From NCBI GenBank assembly GCA_026984355.1, contig JALSSG010000200.1:1-8532 (forward strand): DNA of 8,532 nucleotides, in the 5' to 3' direction. The DNA comes from Hydrogenothermaceae bacterium (lineage in GTDB: Bacteria; Aquificota; Aquificia; Aquificales; Hydrogenothermaceae). Position numbers and translations under genes: made by a program. Shown in pieces: positions 1-5,991 of the stretch. The number at the start of each line of letters is the position of its first letter. The first letter of the stretch is position 1. The notes below the pieces were generated by a model that had not been told where the DNA came from, searched no databases, and saw nothing but the letters and a program-made list of their open reading frames with translations.

Positions 1-48
1 AATAACTCCAGATAATCCAATTATGGATAACTAATAAACTACACTTAT

Positions 49-750
49 ATTGCAATACCCTTAAAAGACGGGTCAAGTGCAACTGTCAGAACTCTTCGAG
101 GAACGTGAGATTGGCTTTTACATGTCGCAATACCCTTAAAAGACGGGTAAAGTGCAACTTAGAGGCGTTTGCCGAACATATAAAGTCTCGCTATCGTCGC
201 AATACCCTAAGGAAACGGGTCAAGTGCAACCATAGAGCTTACAGATGAGGAATTTGAGGAACTTAAAACAAGTCGCAATACCCTAAGGAAACGGGTCAAG
301 TGCAACCTTTAAACATTGAAGACTATTACATAGGAGGTGAAAAGAAGTCACAATACCCTTAAAAAACGGGTAAAGTGCAACATGAACTGGACGACAGTCC
401 AGTGACTCCACAGGAGACCCAAGTCACAATACCCTTAAAAAACGGGTCAAGTGCAACGATATTTATCAATTATTAACAATAAATAAAACAAAAAATGTCA
501 CAATACCCTTAAAAAACGGGTAAAGTGCAACTCTCATTTTTATATAACATAATCAGGGAAGGTATAGTTGAGTCGCAATACCCTTAAAAAACGGGTAAAG
601 TGCAACGAAATCAAAATTTTGTTAAAGGAGCTGAAAGAACTAGTCGCAATACCCTTAAAAAACGGGTCAAGTGCAACCGTTGAATTGTCGGCAAGGTTAT
701 TGCCTTGCCTGTTTTGTCGCAATACCCTTAAAAAACGGGTCAAGTGCAAC
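49..750 (-). CRISPR. CRISPR array, 10 repeats of 35 bp and 9 spacers, probably transcribed leftward
   Basis: Repeats lie at 49-83, 124-158, 196-230, 272-306, 347-381, 423-457, 497-531, 572-606, 643-677 and 716-750. Spacers are 40, 37, 41, 40, 41, 39, 40, 36 and 38 bp, all different. On the plus strand each repeat starts GTCGCAATACCC and ends CGGGT(C/A)AAGTGCAAC, with an A-rich centre. Repeats vary: centre AAAAGAC in 1-2, TAAGGAAAC in 3-4, TTAAAAAAC in 5-10; GTCACA instead of GTCGCA in 5-7; C or A at repeat position 26. The repeat at 49-83 begins ATTG instead of GTCG and has no repeat before it, so it looks like the decayed leader-distal end. Read on the minus strand the repeat has an ACCC/GGGU hairpin followed by exactly eight bases, ATTGCGAC, similar to the 8-nt crRNA handle (ATTGAAAC) of many type I and III systems. 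No cas genes are visible, so the type cannot be assigned directly. Confidence 0.97.
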
Positions 751-824
751 TGTACCCCTTTAGAGCCTTGAAAATCAAGCATATTCATTTGCCAAATAGC
801 CTTATTTTCTACAAAGGTATAGTT

Positions 825-853
825 AATATACTGAAAAATAACAATTTTGTCAA
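825..853 (-). promoter_or_regulatory. Predicted CRISPR leader promoter, reading into the array
   Basis: On the minus strand a perfect -35 TTGACA (848-853) is followed after 17 bp by TATATT (825-830), a 5/6 match to the -10 consensus. Transcription would start near 818, about 68 bases before the first repeat it meets (716-750). It would yield pre-crRNA ending its repeats in ATTGCGAC. AT-rich DNA gives many -10-like matches, but an exact -35 at ideal spacing beside the array is unlikely to be chance. Confidence 0.6.
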
Positions 854-858
854 ATTTT

Positions 859-886
859 AAATCTCATAGAAATCTCAACAGATTTC
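859..886. promoter_or_regulatory. Tandem AAATCTCA motif and small hairpin upstream of the leader promoter
   Basis: The octamer AAATCTCA occurs at 859-866 and again at 870-877, eleven bases apart, that is one helical turn. It sits just upstream of the leader -35, at about -41 to -59 from the predicted start. The second copy overlaps a perfect 7-bp inverted repeat, GAAATCT (869-875) and AGATTTC (880-886), with a CAAC loop. A third copy of the octamer is at 1065-1072, next to the sirtuin promoter. The position suits an activator or architectural protein site; the binding protein is unknown. Confidence 0.35.
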
Positions 887-1067
887 AAAGGTTAAAATTT
901 GCAAAAATACAATAAATATCAATCATTTACCAAAATCTGCATCATTCTATAGTCTATCGTTATTCCCTACAAATTTGGGTATCATACTATCCATTACTTA
1001 CAATAACAAAAGCACACAACCGTTTTCTTAAATCTGTAAGATACTAATTTTATTAGAAATTGTAAAA

Positions 1068-1093
1068 TCTCAATTACACCATTCTAATTGAGA
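1068..1093. repeat. 9-bp perfect inverted repeat overlapping the sirtuin -35 box
   Basis: TCTCAATTA (1068-1076) and TAATTGAGA (1085-1093) are perfect inverted copies separated by eight bases. The right arm contains the -35 TTGAGA of the predicted sirtuin promoter, which suggests an operator for a repressor. A terminator is less likely because neither strand has a clear T run straight after the stem. Confidence 0.45.
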
Positions 1094-1116
1094 CAAATAT
1101 ATTTCTGTTTTATAAC
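1088..1116 (+). promoter_or_regulatory. Predicted promoter of the sirtuin gene
   Basis: TTGAGA (1088-1093) and TATAAC (1111-1116) are each 5/6 matches to the sigma-70 consensus, with 17 bp between. The start would be near 1123, leaving a leader of about 68 bases before the ATG at 1191. A second exact TATAAT lies at 1132-1137, but its -35 (TTTATA) is poor. Confidence 0.5.
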
Positions 1117-1190
1117 AAGTGATAAGTTTATTATAATTTTAATTATTTCTATTTTAGTGTTATTAAAACAAGGTAGGATTGGGAAGGATA

Positions 1191-2036
1191 ATGGAAATTG
1201 ATTTAAATCAAAACATACAAAAGGCAAAGGAAGTGTTAAAAAATGCTGATGCAATTTTAATCACAGCTGGTGCTGGAATGGGCGTAGATAGTGGTCTTCC
1301 TGATTTTAGAGGAACAGAAGGTTTCTGGAGAGCTTATCCTATTGCTAAAAAGCTTGGGCTTAGATTTGAGGAATTAGCGAACCCAAGATGGTTTAGAGAA
1401 AGTCCAAAATTAGCATGGGCTTTCTATGGGCATAGGCTTAATCTGTATAGAAATACAAAACCTCATGATGGTTTTTATATACTAAGGAAACTTGGCGAAA
1501 GTAAGGAAGGTGGTTATTTTGTATTCACATCAAATGTAGATGGACAGTTTCAAAAGGCTGGTTATAGTGAGCTAAAAATAGTAGAAATTCATGGTTCTAT
1601 TCACCATCTACAATGTACAGTCCCATGTACTAATGATATATGGTCTGCTGATAACATAAAGATAGATATAGATATGGAAAAATTTGAAGCTAAAGAACCT
1701 TTGCCTGAGTGTATACACTGTCATGCTTTAGCAAGACCTAATATACTAATGTTTGGTGATTGGTATTGGATTTCTGATAGAACAGAAGACCAGCTATATC
1801 TGTATGAGAGATGGTTATCTAATATTAAATCAAGGAATTTAAATCTCGCTATTATAGAGATAGGAGCAGGGAAAGCTGTACCTACAGTAAGATACGAATC
1901 AGAAAAAATAGCTGATATTACCGGTGGAAAATTAATAAGAATAAATCCAAGGGATTTTGACGTTCCATATGGACATATCTCTATTCCTCTTGGAGGATTA
2001 GAAGGAATAAAGAGAATAACAGAAGAGTTGGTTTAG
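1191..2036 (+). CDS. Sir2-family NAD-dependent protein deacylase-like (sirtuin)
   Basis: A 281-residue protein, normal for a single-domain bacterial sirtuin. Counting from the ATG at 1191, the NAD-binding motif GAGMGVDSGLPDFRG is at 27-41, TSNVDGQ at 113-119, the catalytic His in EIHGS at 134, a zinc site of C142/C146 and C174/C177, and the C-terminal Rossmann strands at about 218-253 (IEIGAG, RINPRD). Sirtuins use NAD to remove acyl groups from lysine. Departures from the usual motifs: TSNVD replaces TQNID, so the glutamine is lost while Asn115 and Asp117 stay; GMGVD replaces GISAE; the first zinc pair is C-x3-C; and IGAGKAVPT replaces the usual GTS-type segment. Activity or acyl preference may therefore differ. 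A TTG at 1179 would add four residues (AAGGTAGGA precedes it); I prefer ATG 1191, with GGAAGG just upstream, though neither spacing is ideal. It stands alone on the plus strand with its own promoter, and its stop overlaps that of the convergent prepilin gene. Confidence 0.9.
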   Translation: MEIDLNQNIQKAKEVLKNADAILITAGAGMGVDSGLPDFRGTEGFWRAYPIAKKLGLRFEELANPRWFRESPKLAWAFYGHRLNLYRNTKPHDGFYILRKLGESKEGGYFVFTSNVDGQFQKAGYSELKIVEIHGSIHHLQCTVPCTNDIWSADNIKIDIDMEKFEAKEPLPECIHCHALARPNILMFGDWYWISDRTEDQLYLYERWLSNIKSRNLNLAIIEIGAGKAVPTVRYESEKIADITGGKLIRINPRDFDVPYGHISIPLGGLEGIKRITEELV

Positions 2037-3442
2037 TAATCCTCAAACTCACATTCTCTATCTCCGTAATCTGTTTCATCTAACTTTATATAACAATCAC
2101 CATCATCATCCTCATTTAGTAATGATATTAAAACAGGGTCGCATATAAGTCTATAACTTTGGCAACGATTTACTCTATAATATAAAGCAAATCTATCATT
2201 ATTTACATTTACCTGAGATAAATCTATTTGTGCTATAGAGCCATAGTTGTAGTTATAGCATCTATTATTTGGTAATATCTTATAGCTATGAGCTTTATCT
2301 TTATTGATTATATAAAGATAAGAACATCCATTATATCCGCCACCACTTCCACCGCTTCCTCCACCTCCACCACTTCCTGAACCAGAGCCTGAACCTCCTG
2401 ATGATACTGTATTGTCTAATACTGTTAAAGTAAATTCTATTTCATCATAGCTGTCAGAGTTAGAACTATCAAAATAAGAGCTATCTTTTGCTTTTATATT
2501 TACCTGAAATGTTCCTGTCTGAGTAGGTGTTCCTGTTATTATGCCATTAGAAAATGATAAACCTGCTGGTAGACTACCAGTTATTTCCCAATTGTATCTC
2601 CCAGAGCCACCGATAGCTGTAAGTGCTACATTGTAGCTTTTGTCTTTATAAGCATAGGGTAAGTATGGAGTTGTTATTTTAACTGGGTTTGGATGTATTA
2701 CAAGTCCGTATGTTTTTGTGTCTGTTCTTCCAATACTATCTGTGATGCTGACATTTACTTGAAATGTTCCTGCTTTTTTTGGTGTTCCTGATATTCTACA
2801 GTTATTGTCTGTGAGTCCTTGAGGTAAACCTGTTATATTACAGGTTATATTAGGGACAGAGCCTTCTATTTTGGTAGAAGGGTACTGCTGAAATTGTGTT
2901 CCTATAGGAAGGGCTTCTGTTGTGATTTTTAAAGGTTCACAGGCTTCTTTTCTTATAGTTTCTATATCTACGTAGCAGTATATATCATCATATTCATATC
3001 CGCTATAAAAAGCTCCTGTCTGTTTTATTTCATAATTGCTACCATTTTTTGTATCATCATGTCTATTTTCTGAAATGCTGTATATAAGAAATGCTACTTT
3101 ATTTTTCGTAATACCTTTATCTGTAAGATTTACCCATGAAGATGGATTATTCTGACAGAGATTTAGACTATCTAAATTATTTGCATAAACGTATATAAGT
3201 TCTTGATTATAAGCATCTTGTGTTTTTATTCCTAAAGATGATAGATTAGATGGAAGTGTTTTGTTTGTTATTGCGTATGCCTTTACTGTTTCACATGCTG
3301 TTTCTACTATTTTTTTTGTGTCTTTATATTTTGCCTGTTTTATCAAAACAGCAATTACAGAAACTCCAATTCCTAATATTATCCCTATGATAACCAAAAC
3401 TACAGCAAGTTCTATAAGTGTAAGACCTTTTTTTTTGTCCAT
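2033..3442 (-). CDS. Large type IV prepilin-like protein with two Ig-like (He_PIG) repeats and Cys-rich tip
   Basis: 469 residues. The N-terminus is a class III signal: positive MDKKKG, cleavage expected after Gly6, then LTLIELAVVLVIIG with Glu at mature position 5 and a hydrophobic helix to about residue 34. Mature residue 1 is Leu, not the usual Phe. Residues 35-170 form a pilin-like head. Two repeats with the pattern LP-GL-(S/D)-N-(G/C)-I-(S/T)GTP-(K/T)-(A/T)GTFQVN lie at about 172-250 and 255-342 and match putative Ig domains of the He_PIG type. A Gly/Ser-only linker (347-369) leads to a C-terminal domain (373-469) with six of the twelve cysteines, perhaps disulfide-bonded. Most single pilins are 130-200 residues, so this is more likely a minor, tip or adhesin pilin than the fibre subunit. 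The start is preceded by AAGGTAG, six bases upstream, which overlaps the stop of the TPR gene four bases away. Specific ligand unknown. Confidence 0.82.
   Translation of the reverse strand: MDKKKGLTLIELAVVLVIIGIILGIGVSVIAVLIKQAKYKDTKKIVETACETVKAYAITNKTLPSNLSSLGIKTQDAYNQELIYVYANNLDSLNLCQNNPSSWVNLTDKGITKNKVAFLIYSISENRHDDTKNGSNYEIKQTGAFYSGYEYDDIYCYVDIETIRKEACEPLKITTEALPIGTQFQQYPSTKIEGSVPNITCNITGLPQGLTDNNCRISGTPKKAGTFQVNVSITDSIGRTDTKTYGLVIHPNPVKITTPYLPYAYKDKSYNVALTAIGGSGRYNWEITGSLPAGLSFSNGIITGTPTQTGTFQVNIKAKDSSYFDSSNSDSYDEIEFTLTVLDNTVSSGGSGSGSGSGGGGGSGGSGGGYNGCSYLYIINKDKAHSYKILPNNRCYNYNYGSIAQIDLSQVNVNNDRFALYYRVNRCQSYRLICDPVLISLLNEDDDGDCYIKLDETDYGDRECEFEDY
3428..3436 (-). repeat. A9 homopolymer in codons 3-5 of the prepilin gene
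   Basis: Nine consecutive A on the coding strand encode Lys3-Lys5, immediately before the cleavage-site Gly. A run of this length so close to the start could slip in replication or transcription and switch the frame. This is a structural observation; AT-rich coding also produces such runs by chance. Confidence 0.9.
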
Positions 3443-3446
3443 TATG

Positions 3447-4421
3447 CTACCTTGAAATAGCCTCTTTGATTTCGTTGTCTAAATCTGGCATATTTCTTAG
3501 TTTATTGAATATTTTCTGTGCCTGTAAAGTTTCGTTATTTATCTCTAACAATCTACCGTATGCATACATAAAGTATTGGTCTTTAGGGTTTTTAAAGTAT
3601 GCTTTTCTATAGAATTTAAGAGCTTTTTGATAGTCTTGGTTTAACTCATATAAATAACCGGCAAGATATAAAAAATCTCCATTTGTATCATATGGAATGT
3701 ATCTGAAAAGTAATTGTTTTGCTAATTTAAGTTGTTGATTTTCTATTAGTTTTAAGATTATTTCATATAACAGGTCTGTTGACTGAATTTGAGAAATGTT
3801 TTCTAATGCTTTTTGATACTGATTAGTCTGTATGTATAAGAATATTATATTCTGCAAAATATCTTCATCTTTTTTTATATTATATGCTTGCTGGTAATAT
3901 TTTAGACTTTCTTGAAGGTTTCCATTACTATATGATTGTTCCGCCAGTGATACAAGTGATAAAAATAGTGAGTTATTGTTTTGTGTAGCAATTTGTTTGC
4001 TGTCTGATTTTTTAGGTGTAGGTTTTTCTTTTTCTTGTGGAAATCTAAAATCTATATCACTTAAGGCTACTTTTATTTCTTTTTGGCTAATTTTTATCTT
4101 TTCTACAGGATAATCTGTATATATATCTACTGGAATATCAATCTGTTGTTGGTTTATAACGTGCGGTGCTTTTGTATATGCAGGTTTTTGGGTTTCTTTT
4201 ACTTTATTTGTAATATTTGTATTTAAATATATAGACTCATATAAGTTTATTCCTACAGCTGTAAAGCCAGCTATAGCTATACTTATTCCTGTAAGTACAA
4301 GTACCTTAAGGTTTGACTTGTTTTTTTGGTTTTTTTTCCTTACAAGTAAAAAACTTAAGTCCTCTTTGTAATTTGTGCTCTGCTTTTCTAGTTTTTCTAA
4401 AGCCTGTATTAAAGTACTCAT
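3447..4421 (-). CDS. MshN-like membrane-anchored TPR protein of pilus/secretion assembly
   Basis: 324 residues. A short cytoplasmic stretch beginning MSTLIQALEKLEKQ, like the starts of MshN and GspB proteins, is followed by one membrane helix at about 38-58, a low-complexity periplasmic linker (60-150), and helical repeats to the C-terminus. TPR-type motifs are clearest at 151-184 (SLAEQSYSNGNLQESLKYYQQAY) within short segments, and at 250-282 (LAGYLYELNQDYQKALKF), with weaker units between and after. The family role is that of an inner-membrane scaffold that contacts the secretin or pilus machinery through its TPRs. Its start is one base from the secretin stop, with AGGA seven bases upstream, so translation is probably coupled. 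Placement after an MshL-like gene supports the name, but TPR proteins are hard to assign by sequence alone. Confidence 0.7.
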   Translation of the reverse strand: MSTLIQALEKLEKQSTNYKEDLSFLLVRKKNQKNKSNLKVLVLTGISIAIAGFTAVGINLYESIYLNTNITNKVKETQKPAYTKAPHVINQQQIDIPVDIYTDYPVEKIKISQKEIKVALSDIDFRFPQEKEKPTPKKSDSKQIATQNNNSLFLSLVSLAEQSYSNGNLQESLKYYQQAYNIKKDEDILQNIIFLYIQTNQYQKALENISQIQSTDLLYEIILKLIENQQLKLAKQLLFRYIPYDTNGDFLYLAGYLYELNQDYQKALKFYRKAYFKNPKDQYFMYAYGRLLEINNETLQAQKIFNKLRNMPDLDNEIKEAISR

Positions 4422-4422
4422 T

Positions 4423-5991
4423 TTACATTCCTACTATTTTTGGCTTTAGGAAAATAATCAATTCTTTTCTAACTTTTTTTCTTTGTTTTTTCTTAAAAAG
4501 ACCGCCAATATATTTTAATGATGATAATTTAGGAACTGTTTCGTCATTTTTTTCTAAGTCTTCACTTATAAGTCCACCTATGATAATCATGTCTTCATCT
4601 TTAGCTTTTATTATTGTTCCAGTTTCTTTTATGTTTACTATTGGGGCTTCTGCTACGACTTCATTGTTTTGTTTAAACTGTTTTACTCCTTCTAATTTTG
4701 CAGAAACTGGAACGATGTTCATAATTATGTTCTGGTTTTCATCAATATGTACAGAAACTCCTAAAAGAACTCCGTCAAGAACACTGCTTCTTATGAATGA
4801 TACTTGCTGAGCAGCAAATTGAGTAGCTATAGTCTGGACTTGTTTTTCCCAAAATGGTATTATTCTACCTGTTGATATTAAGGCATTTTGTCCATTTAAT
4901 ACTCTTATTCTTGGATTTGCTAATGTTTTTACCTGACCAACGGTTTTTAGAGCATTTATTAAAGTATTAAAATTACTTCCCTGAATAGATATAGCTCCTG
5001 CACCGTTTTCAAGTGCCAATGTTTGAGAAATTGTAAGATTTGCTCCTGTTTTTAGTATGTCTTTTATCAGGACAGACCAATCAACACCAAATCTATACTC
5101 ATCTGATAGCTGAACTTCTACTATTCTGGCTTCTATTAAAACCTGTTTTTGTAGTTCTTTTTTTACACGATTTATGTATTTTGATATAAGTTCAATGTTC
5201 TTTTTTCTATCAGTTATTATTAATATTCCTGATGTTTTATTAAATATATATCTTCCTTTGTCCGATAGTAATGCCTCTATGTTTTCTTCTAAAATTTTGT
5301 AAAAATCTTTGCTTTCTTCTGGTGTTTTATATTCTATAGAGTAGTTTCCAGAAAGACCTGTAGAACCTGCAGAACCACCAAGACCTCCACCAAAGCCTCC
5401 TCCAGCACCACCTCCTGTACTTATTCCAAGAGTTAAAGCTGTACCAAGAACGTCGCCTCCTAAAGATGCTTTGTAGCTGGAAGATGTATGTATAAATGGA
5501 ATTTTAAATGTTTTTGTTTTTAGTTCTTTAACTATTATTACATTTCCTTCTACTTCATAATAAAGGCCTGTAAGTTTCATAATTATATCTAAAGCATATT
5601 TTAGGGGTGTATTGCTGAAATTAGCTGTTATTGTTATATTTTTGTCTACTTCTGGTGAGATAATTACATTAAGTCCTGTATCCTTTGAGATTGCATACAG
5701 TACTGTACTTAAGGGAGCGTTGTCTGCTGTAAATGTAAAAAATTTTCCTTTAAAAATATTGTAATGTTTTATACCTGTTTTTCTTTTTAGTACTATAGGT
5801 TTTTTCTTTACTACAGGGTATATAACTGATTTTGGGATATTTTTTGTATTATCATTTTTTATATTGTTAGCTGTTTTATATTCATAAGAAACATTTTTTT
5901 GAATTTGTGGATTTTTTGCACTGCATCCAAATATATATAATGAAAGTATTATTACTGGTATATATATAACCATTTTTCTCCAAAATCCCAT
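4423..5991 (-). CDS. MshL/PilQ-like secretin, outer-membrane lipoprotein
   Basis: 522 residues. A hydrophobic signal ends in the lipobox IFGC, with Cys23 as lipidation site. An STN/N0 domain (about 84-155, FTADNAPLSTVLYAISKDTG) is followed by a Gly-rich insertion (192-213), an N1-like segment (about 226-280, ending in ILIITDRKKNIELI), and the secretin barrel domain from about 283 (VLIEARIVEVQL) to 520, including VKTLANPRIRVLNGQNA, the VPVSAKLEG strand and the family signature IIGGLISEDLEKNDETVPKL. Secretins form the outer-membrane gate for pili or type II secretion; order and lipoprotein status favour the MSHA type. It overlaps the preceding gene by 40 bases. An alternative start is Met7 (5973): it has GGAG four bases upstream, while 5991 has a weak ribosome site but keeps the Arg-Lys that a signal peptide needs. 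Confidence 0.93.
   Translation of the reverse strand: MGFWRKMVIYIPVIILSLYIFGCSAKNPQIQKNVSYEYKTANNIKNDNTKNIPKSVIYPVVKKKPIVLKRKTGIKHYNIFKGKFFTFTADNAPLSTVLYAISKDTGLNVIISPEVDKNITITANFSNTPLKYALDIIMKLTGLYYEVEGNVIIVKELKTKTFKIPFIHTSSSYKASLGGDVLGTALTLGISTGGGAGGGFGGGLGGSAGSTGLSGNYSIEYKTPEESKDFYKILEENIEALLSDKGRYIFNKTSGILIITDRKKNIELISKYINRVKKELQKQVLIEARIVEVQLSDEYRFGVDWSVLIKDILKTGANLTISQTLALENGAGAISIQGSNFNTLINALKTVGQVKTLANPRIRVLNGQNALISTGRIIPFWEKQVQTIATQFAAQQVSFIRSSVLDGVLLGVSVHIDENQNIIMNIVPVSAKLEGVKQFKQNNEVVAEAPIVNIKETGTIIKAKDEDMIIIGGLISEDLEKNDETVPKLSSLKYIGGLFKKKQRKKVRKELIIFLKPKIVGM

Larger units (their letters stand above)
751..1178. other. AT-rich intergenic region: probable CRISPR leader plus divergent sir2 promoter region
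   Basis: About 430 bp without a convincing gene, strongly AT-rich and with many stops in all frames. The first 30 or so bases after the last repeat are richer in G+C and could be an orphan spacer-like remnant or the start of the leader. The rest holds a leftward promoter into the array (825-853), a repeated AAATCTCA motif with a small hairpin (859-886), a 9-bp inverted repeat (1068-1093) and a rightward promoter for the sirtuin gene (1088-1116). Between about 890 and 1060 I see no gene, tRNA or clear element. Confidence 0.7.

Noticed and set aside
15..28. Small inverted repeat ATCCA-ATTA-TGGAT left of the array
   Set aside because: Only 5-bp arms in AT-rich sequence, with no adjoining gene or T run; no support for a function.
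540..788. Short open frames on both strands running through the repeats and spacers
   Set aside because: They exist because the repeats happen to lack stops in some frames; the predicted peptides repeat with the array and have no ribosome site or family resemblance.
559..824. Eleven-base identity (AAGGTATAGTT) between spacer 7 (559-569) and the leader near the predicted transcription start (814-824)
   Set aside because: Too short for a self-derived spacer; the match stops at once on both sides.
956..990. Sequence in the leader region resembling a decayed CRISPR repeat (CCCT...AAA...GGGT core)
   Set aside because: About 19 of 35 positions agree by eye, which is expected a few times by chance in AT-rich DNA, and the conserved repeat ends are not kept.
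1191..2036. Sirtuin as an anti-phage NAD-depleting effector paired with the CRISPR array
   Set aside because: No fused TIR, nuclease, Argonaute or other defence domain and no partner gene; its length fits a stand-alone deacylase-like protein. Adjacency alone is not enough.
4313..4810. Open frame on the plus strand opposite the TPR and secretin genes, and similar ones at 3261-3455, 7030-7407 and 7476-7697
   Set aside because: Shadows of strong minus-strand genes; Phe/Ser/Cys-rich translations that reflect reversed Lys/Glu coding, with no recognisable domain.
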